Source: Oncomelania hupensis (taxonomy: Eukaryota; Mollusca; Gastropoda; Littorinimorpha; Pomatiopsidae). From it: a DNA stretch of 64,000 nt. Positions within the stretch are counted from its first letter, which is position 1, and the number at the start of each line of letters is the position of its first letter. Made by a program: the position numbers and the translations under genes. Shown one piece after another: positions 42,975 through 54,420 of the stretch. The notes beneath the pieces are model-generated. The model saw only the letters and a list, made by a program, of their open reading frames with translations. It searched no databases and was not told the origin of the DNA. The stretch spans positions 89,738,725 through 89,802,724 of the forward strand of contig CM072513.1 of the NCBI GenBank assembly GCA_036898135.1. The letters are read 5' to 3'.

Positions 42975-45900
42975 GTTAGTTGAAGCACAGGATAGTGAAA
43001 GTAAAAAGAGACTTCAGAGCATGTAGTTGAGCCTCAACTACAATCTACATGCTCTGAAGTATCTTTTTACTTCAACTTGAGGTTTGAATTTAATTAAACA
43101 CTAAACTGAAACAATATTTTGATTTTTTCTCGCAGAACATCTCCTGATATTGACTGTTTAATGTATTGTAATATTTTGTTAATGCTCATTTAGAAAACAT
43201 GATGCATATATTCATGCAATATAGAAATCCTATATCCTATCCTATCCCGTAACTCGGAGGTCGTAGGGGCACCACAGATGATCGTTTAACCAGCGTACTC
43301 CATCTTTCCCTGTCCTCAGCAACCCTGATTGTTTCGCTCAGTGTCAAACCAGTCCATTCTCGAATGTTGTCCTCCCACCCCTTTTTTGGTCTCCCTCTTC
43401 TTCTACCTCCTTGCACTGTGCCTTGCACTTGCAGGATGGTCTTTGCAAGACCTGATGATCTGGTGATGTAATCATACCATCGGAGTTTCCGTTTTTTTCA
43501 CCACTGTGAGCAGGTCATCGTGTTGTCCAATGGCTTGTGTGCTGGTCTGTCGGACTTCGTCGTTGGAGATTTGCTGGGTATAGGAAATGCTCAGAGTCAG
43601 AAGTCTTCTGTAGCACCTCATCTCCATGTTTTGTATTCTTCGTTGGAGATCTGCTGTGAGGGTCCATGTTTCGCAAGCATATTGGAAGATGGGGATGACA
43701 AGGGAGCACAGCAGCCTTACCTTGGAATGTAGACTGATGTTCCTGTCTTTACAAATCGGCTTCAACCTCGCCAGGGCAGCAGTTGTTTGTGCAATCCTGG
43801 AGAGGACTTCCTGTCGGGACTCATTGTCTGATACAATGGCTCCTAAATATTTGAAGCTATGCACTGTGTTGAGGGATTGGCTTTGGACTTTGATATTTCC
43901 GTGTTGATGCCATTGGTGTTGTTGGTCATCATGTTGGTCTTCTCTGCACTTATTTCCATTCCATAGGCTCTGGAGGTGGTGTCAAGCCTCTGTACCAGCT
44001 GTTCAAGTTCTTGTTTTTATCCAGCCAATCCATCAATGTCATCCGCAAAACGAAGGTTGGAGATTGCTCTTCCCCCTATGCTGATTGTGCCTTCATGATC
44101 ATATCAGATGCCCTTGCAGATCACGAAGGCACAATTAATATAGAAATATTGTATCGATTCTTTTTTTACTGTCCACAGCTGCTGCCCTTTGCCCACAACT
44201 CCTTCGAGTTCGTTGAGGCCACTCTCAAAATTCATGGCCAAACCATCATCTTTATCGGCATTTACCGTCCTCCTCCCAGTCCCAGAAACCAACTCAAACC
44301 TTCTATGTTTCATCAAGACTTTGAATCTTGTTTTGACCTCTACTCCTACAAACCTGGCAAACTCATCATTCTCGACGACCTCAACATTCATTTTTATCAA
44401 CCTGAACATTGGGAAACTTAACGCATCTGTCACAACCTCCATATCCACAGTCTTAGACAATTTGTTTCTGAACCTACATACCCTTGCTCTGAACACATTG
44501 ACTGTGCAATCGCTAGACATTCCAACAACATTCTCTCTCATGTCATTGTATCACATGATCTTGAGTCTGAACACTACGCTGTTTTCTGCTCTCTCTGTCT
44601 CCTCCTCAAAAGAAACATGCACAATCACTGCAACTTGAAAAACATTGACAAGAAAACCTTCTCTTCTGAAGCTGTCCACTTACTTTCTTCGGCTCCTCCT
44701 GACTCTGAACCTGCTTCTTTTTTCCATACTACTCTCAGCCATCTCCTTAACAAACATGCTCCTTCTTCCTCCCGCCTGATCTCTGACCGTCCATCTGTGC
44801 CGTGGTTCTCTCCTGAGCAAGGCCAAACGGGAGCGGCGTAAAGCCGAGCGCATGCGGCGGTCTTCCAGACTTACAGTTCACACACAAACCTATCAGAAGC
44901 ACAAATGTGACGCCCGAAAACCAGTCTCTGTAACTAAAATACATTACTACAACGCAAAGATTGAGAACTCTACTTGTTCCAAAGACTATTTCCTACTATG
45001 AATTGACCTCCTGGGGAATACTAACACGAGAACTCTTCCAACAAAAATTGAACTTTCTGAACTACTCTCATCCTTTTCAAACTTCTTTACCTCAAAAATT
45101 GAAGCTATTCGCAAATCTCTTGATCAGTTGATGACACGCCTTGTCAACCATGCCCTCCTGATCCGCCTTTCATCAGCATGCCACTCTTCTCCTTTCCTAC
45201 TGTCTCACAAACTGCAGTGGCTGAAATTCTCAGTACCGTGTTGCTTAAGGCATGCGAGCTTGATCCCATCCCTACCTCACTTTTCAAAGATTGTATCATC
45301 GACCTCCTCACAGTCATCACCAGCATAGTCAACTCTTCCTTGCAATCTGGTTCTGTTCCCTCCTGTTTCAAGTCTTCCATCGTGCGGCCACTACTAAAGA
45401 AATCAAACCTTGATCCAGAAGACTTGAAGAACTACCGCCATGTTTCTAATCTCCCTTTCCTATCCAAACTCCTGGAGAAGGTTGTCCTCAAACAGCTCAA
45501 CCATCATCTCTCTTTCCACAACTTGTTCTGTCCATTCCAGTCTGCTTATAGTCCTGACCACTACTGAATCAGCTCTTCTTCACATCGTGAATGACCTCTC
45601 TGCCACTTACTCTGGTAAAATCTCTTTGTTGACCCTTCTCGATCTCTCAGCCGCTTTTGACACCATCGATCACTCCATCCTCCTTCAGCGCCTTGAAAAC
45701 TCTTTTGGAATAAAGGGCTGTGCCCTAAGCTGGTTTCATTCTTACTTCTCTGATCGTTTCCAATCTTTCTGCATTGACAACTACCTTTCTGAACTGTCCA
45801 GACTTGTCTTTCGGTGTTCCTCAGGGGTCAGTTCTAGGCCCTGTTCTATTCACCCTTTATATACACATCTCCTCTGTCTCAGATCATCCAAAACCATGAC

Positions 45901-47010
45901 ACTTTCCACCATTTCTACGCAGAGATACCCAGCTCAAAAACAGTGACACTCTTCAAAACCTTCCATCTATTCTGATCAAAACTTATGAATGCTTTGAAAA
46001 CATCTATAACTGGATGACTGTCAAAAAGTTCCAGCTCAATGCTAACAAAACTGAAGTTATGCTCACGGGTACCAAACACAACCTGTCTTATTTCCCTGTA
46101 GACACTGTCCCTTTTGGCCAAACCATTATTCCTATTTCATGTTCTTTCAAAAACCTTCGCGTCATCTGCAAAACCTGTCAAACATGCAACTTTCATCTCC
46201 GTAGAACAGGCCTTGTCCACAAGCACCTGACCATTTGACGCTACAGCCGAACTCATTTCCTCTCTTGTCCTGTCACACTTAGACTACTGTGCGTCTTTTC
46301 TGGCTGGACTCCCTTCCTCTTCTGCTCATCTGCTCCAACGTGTTAAGAACTCGGCTGCTCGTCTGGTTTTTAAAAGGAACAATTCTGATCATATCACACT
46401 CTCCTACATTCTCTGCACTGGCTTCCTGTATCTCAGAGGATTACTTACAAAATCTGTACTTTCTGTTACAAGTGCGTCCATGGATTAGCCCCTTCCAACC
46501 TCATCTAGAACATTCACTTCTACAAGCCATCTAGAAATCTTCGTTCTTCTTCTGACACCCTCAAGCTACAAATACCCCGCTACAAACTCTCCTCTGCAGG
46601 TTGTCGATCCTTCTCATTGCTTGGTCCTTCAACTTGTAACTCTCTTCCTCTCTCTCTTCACAGCTCTCCGAACATAGCCACTTTCAAGTTCATCTCTTCC
46701 TTAAACATTTCCGATCTTGCCTCCCATCACATCACCATTCCTTTTCTGATTCAGACCAACGCCGTCACACCGCATGCCCGGAGCCCCCTCACTCCTTAGC
46801 TGCTCTCCTCCTCCCCCTCCCTCCCTTGTTTTTTATAGTTTACTTGTAAATATTCTTTTTCATGTTTGTGTTATGTTATGACATAATTATTGGTGTATCG
46901 TTTTTGTTTCACTTCTTTTAATTGGTGTTTCGATGTTAGCATTAAGTATAAATGCGTGAGAAATGCGCTTTGAACTGATGTTATTAGGAAAAAGTGCTTT
47001 ATAAATACCC

Positions 47011-47072
<62 letters not shown>

Positions 47073-50000
47073 GATGCTTGTAGATGTACATGAGTTTCGC
47101 ATCTAGGTAGTCCCATGATATTATTAGAGATAAAGACAAAAGATACTTCGAAGCCGTGGGTAGCCTACTTGTCTAGCTGCAATGATGCAATGCTGGTCTT
47201 TTATTTATTTTAAACTTCCTATCCTATCCTATTCTGTCCCGTAACCCGGAGGTCGTAGGGGCACCACAGATGATCGTTTAACCAGCATACTCCATCTTTC
47301 TCTGTCCTCAGCAGCCCTGATGGCTTCGCTCAGTGTCAAACCAGTCCATTCTCGAATGTTGACCTCCCACCTCAATTTTTAAATTATTGATTTATTTTAA
47401 ATCTGTAATTTGTTTGTGAGAAAAAGAGAAGAAGTTGAGGCAGCAGTGCAATCGCTGAAGAAAGGGAAGTCAGCGGGAATGGACAACATACCCGTAAGGT
47501 TGCCTTGGGCGGGAGGAGAGGCGATGATTGATGCCCTCACCATTGTCTTTGGCGGGATCTGGCATGGTGGGAAGTGACCTACACTGTGGGTCCACTCGCT
47601 TGTCATCACTCTTCCCAGGGGAGGAGGTGGGGGGGGGGGAAGGTGTTAACCTTTGGGAGTGTGAGAATTGCTGCACCGTTGGCCATCCCAGCAGGGTCCT
47701 CCTAAAGATGATGCTTAACAGGTTGAAACCCCAGGCTGAGCCGGTCATGGCTGAAGAACAGGCAGGGTTCAGGGTAGGGCGAAGTGCCACTGAGCAGAGT
47801 TTCAACCTCGGAATAATATGCGAGAAATGGCTACAGCGCCAAGAGCATCTGTATCATATGTTTGTGGTTCAAGAGAGCTTTTGACTTAGTTTGGCATGCA
47901 GCTCTGTGGGCAGTGTTACACTCAGTTTGATGTTGGTGTTTTCTATCAGTATCTGATTCAGCCCCGATGCTTGAATTCCTGATAGTTGTGTAACTCAGAT
48001 TCGTTTAACCACGCAGCATACAAGTCACAAAGTCGACGTATGAAGTTTTCCACTTTTATTCAGCACACATCAACAACTGCATACAATCGCTCAATCGCCT
48101 TTCCACTCTCAAATTTACTTTCCAACTTCACTATCAACAATAATAACTCTCTCTCATTTTTGAAACAGCGCGGCACTTAAATAGTCTCTTGATACTCCCG
48201 AATAACCTGGATCAATCTCGTTTGACGCAATTTAACCAATCGCTTCTAACTTCGTCATTACTGTCTTACGTCATACATATTTTCTTCTCCTTCCGGAACG
48301 TCCACTTGCTTCGACCTGTATCGGGAAATTTCTATCGAAAGTAAACACGCAGATCCAGAAACTTCTACAACAATATCGACCAACAAAAATTATCAACGTT
48401 ATACAAAGCCTCTCCTAACAACAATGCAAACTCAAATCAAAGGTAAATAAACTCCATCATTGAATACTTTGCAAAACGAAACGATTAGATCTATCGTGCG
48501 CGCTTCCGACGTACTACCAATCGCGTTTCAACGTAACAGGCAGCCATAAGAGTGTGCAGCATCGACCCTGACATTATTGAAGTCATCAAAAGCCTGTATG
48601 ACAAGGCTACCAGTGCAGTCCTCCACAACGGCGCCGTCTGAAAATGGTTCAGAACAACAATCGGCATGCATCAAGGATGCTTACTCTATCCAACACTCTT
48701 AAACTTTAGTACGAAAGAAATTGTAACATCGCAAGATGCAAGGAAAACATGGAAAAAAGTAACTGAAATGAAAAAAAGTGTCCAGCTCCCAAATTGTCCT
48801 ATTAAAATAGTAGGTAAGGAATTTGCATCTCCTAGTGATAAGGCAGAGGAATTAGCTAAATTGTTTTCAAAAACTAGTACTTCTAAAGAGTTGCCACAAG
48901 ATATATTAAATGAAAGAAATAAAGCTGAACAAACTGAAGAATTTACTAACCCTTTGCCTGATAGTTGTTTATTTATTAATTCTGAAATTTTATTTTCTGA
49001 AGTTAAAGATGCTATTGATGTCCTGGGTAAGAAAAACTCTGCGGTAGGAATTGATGGATTATCATACACTTTGTTATCTCATCTTCCCTTAAGGTGGATG
49101 CACTGTTTGCATAATATAATTAACAAATGTTGGGAAACTGGGATTTTGCCTGATGTATGGAAATCGTCTATTGTGATACCAATTGTAAAATCAGGAAAGC
49201 CTCGATCTGATCCAGCTAGTTATAGACCAATTGCCTTAACGTCTCATGTTTCTAAACTCATGGAAAAAATAATACTAGATAGGTTAGTATATTATTGTGA
49301 TAAAAATAACGTTATACCAAATAATCAAGCTGGTTTTAAGAAAGGCAGGTCAGTCAATGATCATTTAGTTAAATTAACTACAAATATAAAACAGCAATTT
49401 GCTAAGAAAAAAAGTGTACTAGCGACCTTTTTTGATATTAAAAAAGCGTATGATCGAGTATGGCATTCTAGGTTATTGTATAAGATAAAAAAGATAGGAC
49501 TCTCTGGGAATATATATAATTATATACAAAATTTTCTTCAAGGAAGAAATATAAAAGTCAAAGTTGGAAATTCATATTCGAGCTCTCATAATACAGATAT
49601 GGGGATTCCGCAAGGATCTATTGTGTCACCTCTTTTGTTCAATATATTGATATATGATTTACCAAAAGTAGTTAGTAACAAATTTACATTAGCTCAGTAT
49701 GCTGATGATATTGCTTTGTGGTGTAATGTTTCGCTTAGAAAGAAAACGTCAATGTTTGAAATCAATCATATTAATAAAGTTTATCAGATTGAAATAGACA
49801 ATATAAGTAAATATCTGAAGATTAATGGTTTGGAATTATCGAAAGAAAAAACAAATATGATATTATTTAATAATGGTCAAAGTCCTAGAATTATGCCTAG
49901 GATATTTTTGGACAGTGAAGAACTACAATATGTGAGTGAAGTAAAATTTTTAGGAGTGTATTTAACTTCTAAGTTGAATTGGAAAAAACATATTGAATAT

Positions 50001-51453
50001 TTATTACAAAAAGCAGTAAAAAGTTTAAATTTAATTAAAATCATTAGCAAGCAGATTTGGGGGCAAGATGTGAAGACTTTGGTTCACATAGCATGTGCTT
50101 TGGTTCGTTCAAAATTATGTTTTGGGCAAGAAGTTTATTTTTCTGCATCACGTTGCCATCTTCAAAAATTATATAGTTTAGACAGTAAAGCCATAAAATT
50201 TGCTCTTGGAGTTCCTGTACACACTCGAACAATAGATGCTTATAAAACAGCAGGTGTATTACCATTAGATCAATATAGGAAATTAGCGTGCACTACATAT
50301 ATAATAAGATCAAAAGCTGTAGATAATTTTACTAACCAGGAACTTTGTATTAGATCTGATATTGAGTTTCCTAAAAGAGCTAGACACATTAGAAGCCTTA
50401 TTACCATAGCAACTTTTACACAAGAGCTTCTTGAGGAATGTCAAATTACTCATGAAACAGTTGCTACACGTGTAATAACGCCTCCTATCCCACCCTGGGA
50501 GTTAAAAAAGGCGAATTTTGATTATGATTATAGTTCTGTATCAAAACATTCAGATAAAGATATGGTAGTCATAGATGCTCGCATAAATTTAAATGAAAAA
50601 TATAATAATAGTTTAAAAATTTTCACTGATGGTTCTGTATTAGAATCAGAAAACGCGGGGTCTGCTTTTGTCATTCCTGATTTGAAAATATGTGAGTCAT
50701 TTCATTTAGGAAAAGGATTTTCAATTTTTACAGCAGAATTAATAGCTATCTTAATGGCTTTAAATAAACTTGCTAGTTTGCCTACTGCTTTCTATAGTAT
50801 AGTAATTTGCGTGGATTCACAGTCTGTTTTACAGGCTTTGAATACTACAAATAACAAGGAACGGCAAGAAATAATTTTTGAAATCAAACATGTTGTTCAT
50901 TGTTTGATTATAAATGGAACAGAAGTTAATTTCTGTTGGATACCATCACATTGTGGTTTTATATTTAATGACTGGGCAGATCGAGAGGCAAAGAATGGGG
51001 CTCTGAATTTGAATTCAGTTACTGTTCACATATCTCTATCTACCAAAGAAGCAATCAATAGAATAGAAAAAGTAATTTTTAAAAAATACAATTATTCACC
51101 CCAATATTCCTTGCATGTTGGTTTTTCTAGACCTGTTATAACATTAGCATATAGAATTCTTTTAAATTCATTACGAACTAAATTTTGTAAAAATATTTTT
51201 TGCTCATGTAATTGTGCCTTTTCACTGGTTCATATACTGTTTAAATGCACTGATTTTGACTTTTTGCTACCAGTGGAAATGACAAACATTAAGATTCTAA
51301 GTGATTTAAATTTTTCAGTTTGTTTAAAGTTGGCAAAATGTTTTATTTATTTATCTGTTGGAAGATTTATGTAAATTCTTTTTTTCCAGTGACTATAGTA
51401 TGTGTAAACTAAATCATAGAGGTATGGAGGAGAGAGAGAGGGAGAGAGAGAGG

Positions 51454-51494
<41 letters not shown>

Positions 51495-52750
51495 ATTTAA
51501 TTTCTTAGCTGTTCTTGTTAATGAGTTGATTTTTTGATATAGTTAATTATTTACATGTGTTCAATAATATGCTCGTTTTGTTATTAATTTATTTCCAATG
51601 TCTAAATCACTTAGGTGGATAATAGACAATAAATGAGTAACACACACACTCTTCAACATTTTCCTAGAGCGCATCATGTCAGATGCCCTTGCAGATCATG
51701 AAGGCACAGTCTGCATTGGAGGTAAAGCAGTCTCCAGCCTCCATTTTGTGGATGACATTGATAGATTGGCTGGAGAGGAACAACAACTTGAACAGCTGGT
51801 ACAGAGGCTTAACGCTGTCTTCAGAGCCTTTGGAATGGAAATAAGTGTAGAGGAGACCAAAGTGATGACCAGCAGCACCGGTGGCGTCTGCACGGACATT
51901 GAGGTCCAGGGCCAATCCCTCAGCACAGTGCAAGGCTTGAAATGTTTAGGAGCCATTGTGTCAGACGGTGGGTCCCGATGGGGGGTGAGAGGGGGTGGGG
52001 GGTCCTCTCCAGGATCGCACAGGCAGCTGCTGCCCTGGCAGGGTTAGGGCTCGTTTGGAGAGACGGTACCATCAGTCTACACTCCAAGATAAGGCTGCTG
52101 CATTCCCTTGTCATTTCCATCTTCCTATGAGCTTGTGAAACATGGACCCTCACAGTAGACCTACAACAAAGATTGCAAAGCATGGAGATGGGGTACTTTG
52201 GAAGACTTTTGGGGCATTTCCTATGCTCGGCACATCACCAATGACGAGGTACCACAAACCCTCACATGGGCTGTTGGACAACACAAGGACATGCTCACGG
52301 TGGTGAGGAAACAAACTCCAATGGTGTGGGCACATCAGCAGAGCATCAGGCCTTGCAAAGACCATCCTGCAAGGCATGGTGCAAGGAGGCAGAGGGAGAC
52401 AAAGAGGTGGGTGGACAACATTTGAGAATGGACTGGCTTGCCGCTGGGCAAGGTCATGATGATAGTGGTTGGGGACAGAAAGATGGAGTGTGCTGGTTAA
52501 ACAATCATCTGTGGTGCCCCCAACGACTTTTGAGTTACGGGATAGGATAGGATTTTGTTTGTATTTGTTCTTGTTCTCTACATTGTTAGAAATAAACATT
52601 AAATGATGAAAACATACCTGAATTTTAGTTTCAATTGTTTTTCAGGACTGCATGGCAAAGCATCAAGACTGGCGCAAGTGTCAACAGGAGGTGACCGAGT
52701 TCCGAAAATGTATGGCAGAAGGCGCTAAGAAGAATAAACCCAAGAGCTGA
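42858..52750 (+). CDS. COA4: Cytochrome c oxidase assembly factor 4 (twin Cx9C protein)
   Basis: Spliced from 42858-42974 and 52646-52750 (117+105 nt), giving 73 aa. COA4 (CHCHD8) is a mitochondrial intermembrane-space protein needed for complex IV assembly, imported by the MIA40 disulfide relay. The protein has an acidic N-terminus (KEEDEDPVDKMI), then C31-x9-C41 and C51-x9-C61. The CMAKHQDWRKCQ segment is close to vertebrate COA4 (CMAQHQDWRQCQ). The tail is basic and ends in KPKS. Vertebrate COA4 is about 87 aa, so length is normal. A 9.67-kb intron, phase 0 (CAG/gttagt ... tttttcag/GAC), splits the first CHCH helix pair and contains four classes of transposon. Confidence 0.93.
43001..43071 (+). 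other. Near-perfect 25-bp hairpin in COA4 intron
   Basis: gtaaaaagagacttcagagc (43001 on) pairs with gctctgaagtatctttttac (ending 43070) with one mismatch. The loop contains a second perfect 9-bp stem, gtagttgag/ctcaactac. It lies 27 bases after the exon 1 donor. Could be a small MITE or a miRNA-like hairpin. Confidence 0.6.
43226..44138 (-). mobile_element. RTE-like LINE (family A) copy A6 with inverted 5' end
   Basis: Minus-strand copy from the (GGATA)n tail (43226) to a DHEGTISIGG-coding segment near 44100. It is then joined head to head to a plus-strand piece of the same region (ISDALADHEGTI, 44102-44138). 5' inversion of this kind is known from LINE integration. Several frameshifts. Confidence 0.82.
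44145..47073 (+). pseudogene. L2/CR1-type LINE, degenerate
   Basis: Nearly 3 kb: endonuclease C-terminal part (IFIGIYRPP, LDDLNIHF in place of GDxNxH), linker, RT with LKNYR-VSNLPFLSKLLEKVV, LLDLSAAFDTIDHSIL, FTLY, a damaged YADD (YAEI), and an RLVFKRNNSDHIT-type C-terminus in other frames. The 3' end is aaagtgctttataaataccc followed by (TTA)n at 47012-47073. Many frameshifts and stops; dead. In the sense direction within the COA4 intron. Confidence 0.87.
47012..47073. repeat. TTA microsatellite, LINE tail
   Basis: About 20 TTA repeats forming the 3' tail of the L2/CR1-type element. Confidence 0.93.
47217..47378 (-). mobile_element. RTE-like LINE (family A) 3' fragment, copy A7
   Basis: Only the last 160 bases (REWTGL region and GGATA tail) are present, opposite in orientation to A8 next to it. 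Confidence 0.83.
47914..48538 (+). mobile_element. Solo LTR (family L), copy 3
   Basis: 625 bp, TGTTACAC at the left and CGTAACA at the right, flanked by a perfect 5-bp duplication ggcag (47909-47913 and 48539-48543). Inserted within LINE A copy A8. Confidence 0.93.
48666..51374 (+). CDS. Chimeric open frame: LINE A start fused to I-like LINE RT-RNase H
   Basis: 902 codons. The first 14 residues (MHQGCLLYPTLLNF) belong to LINE A8; the rest is the I-like polyprotein, joined in frame at the insertion point. RT motifs: FFDIKKAYDRVWH (A, about 255-267), GIPQGSIVSPLLFNI (B, about 314-328) and YADD (C, about 345-348). The RNase H quartet is visible as TDGS (about 654), TAEL, VDSQS and ADREA (about 770). 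A CSCNCAF...HILFKC zinc-like C-terminus follows. It would copy RNA to DNA in the nucleus if expressed. No endonuclease, so not autonomous. No internal stop, which suggests a recent insertion. Confidence 0.85.
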   Translation: MHQGCLLYPTLLNFSTKEIVTSQDARKTWKKVTEMKKSVQLPNCPIKIVGKEFASPSDKAEELAKLFSKTSTSKELPQDILNERNKAEQTEEFTNPLPDSCLFINSEILFSEVKDAIDVLGKKNSAVGIDGLSYTLLSHLPLRWMHCLHNIINKCWETGILPDVWKSSIVIPIVKSGKPRSDPASYRPIALTSHVSKLMEKIILDRLVYYCDKNNVIPNNQAGFKKGRSVNDHLVKLTTNIKQQFAKKKSVLATFFDIKKAYDRVWHSRLLYKIKKIGLSGNIYNYIQNFLQGRNIKVKVGNSYSSSHNTDMGIPQGSIVSPLLFNILIYDLPKVVSNKFTLAQYADDIALWCNVSLRKKTSMFEINHINKVYQIEIDNISKYLKINGLELSKEKTNMILFNNGQSPRIMPRIFLDSEELQYVSEVKFLGVYLTSKLNWKKHIEYLLQKAVKSLNLIKIISKQIWGQDVKTLVHIACALVRSKLCFGQEVYFSASRCHLQKLYSLDSKAIKFALGVPVHTRTIDAYKTAGVLPLDQYRKLACTTYIIRSKAVDNFTNQELCIRSDIEFPKRARHIRSLITIATFTQELLEECQITHETVATRVITPPIPPWELKKANFDYDYSSVSKHSDKDMVVIDARINLNEKYNNSLKIFTDGSVLESENAGSAFVIPDLKICESFHLGKGFSIFTAELIAILMALNKLASLPTAFYSIVICVDSQSVLQALNTTNNKERQEIIFEIKHVVHCLIINGTEVNFCWIPSHCGFIFNDWADREAKNGALNLNSVTVHISLSTKEAINRIEKVIFKKYNYSPQYSLHVGFSRPVITLAYRILLNSLRTKFCKNIFCSCNCAFSLVHILFKCTDFDFLLPVEMTNIKILSDLNFSVCLKLAKCFIYLSVGRFM
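48706..51646 (+). mobile_element. 5'-truncated I-like LINE with intact RT and RNase H
   Basis: Inserted in LINE A8; imperfect duplication of acactcttcaacattt-like sequence on both sides (48691-48705 and about 51647-51663). It contains one long uninterrupted frame, a 3' UTR with a GA tract (51427-51493), and ends near aataaatgag. The endonuclease half is missing. Confidence 0.88.
51427..51493. repeat. GA microsatellite in LINE 3' UTR
   Basis: GA repeat with GGGA interruptions, 53 bases after the polyprotein stop. Confidence 0.9.
52646..52750 (+). CDS. COA4: COA4 coding exon 2
   Basis: Acceptor ttgtttttcag before GACTGC; 34 codons and TGA at 52748-52750. Confidence 0.94.
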   Translation, partial: DCMAKHQDWRKCQQEVTEFRKCMAEGAKKNKPKS

Positions 52751-53190
52751 CGCTTTGATCATCATAAATGTAGTGACATTATTGTGTATAAACGAGTGTT
52801 CATTGAATTAATGAGATGTACATTATTCTATAAAGGAATGTATCATGTTTATTGTTAGCTGGAAATGCTTGTTGATGGTTTGCATGTGGTTAGTCAGAAA
52901 TAATGTGCAGCATTTGGTTCAGTCACATCTGGCTGTGTAGACAGTAGGTGCCATAATGCAAGTTTTGATGCTATAAACATTTGATGCATGTGCCTTTCAG
53001 TTTGAAAGTTTGGCACTATTCTTTATTGCTTAACAACAATTCATTAAATTCACCCAGTACCAAAGTGTGACCGAGTTGTGTGTGTGAGTGCGTGCGTGCA
53101 TACATGCATACTCATGTCCATAGTGCTGCATGTTCTTCGGTCTGTAGATGTTGGCTGCCATCGTCAAAGAGGAAGTGACAGTTTGTATGT
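52751..53190 (+). other. Likely COA4 3' UTR and downstream flank
   Basis: No canonical AATAAA was found; attaaa near 53044 is a possible weak signal. A short GT/GC-rich stretch follows at 53075-53105. Confidence 0.4.
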
Positions 53191-54420
53191 GTGCGTGTTA
53201 CCTACGAACTTAAATACCACATGTTAAATGAAAGATACCTGTATGCATACCACATGTTAAATGAAAAGTACCTATATGCATACCACATGTTAAATGAAAG
53301 ATACCTATATGCATACCACATGTTAAATGAAAGGTACCTATATGCATACATGTTAAATGAAAGATACCTATATGCATACTACATGGTAAATGAAAGATAC
53401 CTATAGGCATACTAGATGTTAAATGAAAGATACCTCTATGCATACCACATGTTAAATGAAAGGTACCTATATGCATACTACATGTTAAATGAAAGATACC
53501 TATATGCATACTACATGTTAAATGAAAGATACCTCTATGCATACCACATGTTAAATGAAAGATACCTCTATGCATACTACATGTTAAATGAAAGATACCT
53601 CTATGCATACCGCATGTTAAATGAAAGATACCTCTATGCATACCGCATGTTAAATGAAAGATACCTCTATGCACACCACATGTTAAATGAATGATACCTC
53701 TATGCATACCACATGTTAAATGAAAGATACCTCTATGCATACCACATGTTAAATGAAAGATACCTCTATGCATACCACGTGTTAAATGAAAGATACCTCT
53801 ATGCATACCACATGTTAAATGAAAGATACCTCTATGCATACTACATGTTAAATGAAAGATACCTCTATGCATACCGCATGTTAAATGAAAGATACCTCTA
53901 TGCACACCACATGTTAAATGAATGATACCTCTATGCATACCACATGTTAAATGAAAGATACCTCTATGCATACCACATGTTAAATGAAAGATACCTCTAT
54001 GCATACCACATGTTAAATGAAAGATACCTCTATGCATACCACGTGTTAAATGAAAGATACCTCTATGCATACCACATGTTAAATAAAAGATACCTCTATG
54101 CATACTACATGTTAAATGAAAGATACCTCTATGCATACCGCATGTTAAATGAAAGATACCTCTATGCATACCACATGTTAAATGAAAGATACCTCTATGC
54201 ATACTACATGTTAAATGAAAGATACCTCTATGCATACCGCATGTTAAATGAAAGATACCTCTATGAATACCACATGTTAAATGAAAGATACATCTATGCA
54301 TACTACATGTTGAATGAAAGATACCTCTATGCATACCACATGTTAAATGAAAGATACCTCTATGCATACTACATGTTAAATGAAAGATACCTCTATGCAT
54401 ACCGCATGTTAAATGAAAGA
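53191..54420. repeat. 33-bp minisatellite, first block (about 37 copies)
   Basis: The unit is accacatgttaaatgaaaga plus tacctctatgcat. The period of 33 is a multiple of three, so both strands stay open: MLNERYLYAYH repeats on plus and HRGIFHLTCGM repeats on minus (396 codons, 53210-54400). A 7-unit (231-bp) higher-order pattern is visible: the gcacaccac...aatgatacc variants recur at about 53672 and 53903. Not a CRISPR, because there are no unique spacers. Confidence 0.95.

Larger units (their letters stand above)
47420..52553 (+). mobile_element. RTE-like LINE (family A) copy A8, split twice by later insertions
   Basis: Three pieces read as one element in order: 47420-47913 (EEVEAAVQSLKKGKSAG to the DFKKAFD-like region), 48539-48705 (SLYDKATSAV to GCLLYPTL) and 51647-52553 (FLERIMSDALADHEGT, FVDDIDRLAGEE, C-terminal block, gggataggatagg tail). 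The gaps are a solo LTR and an I-like LINE. Frameshifts throughout. Confidence 0.88.

Noticed and set aside
53210..54400. Genuine 396-residue repeat protein on the minus strand
   Set aside because: It is fully explained by the 33-bp period; no promoter, no non-repeat sequence, and the array is interrupted by a retroposon.
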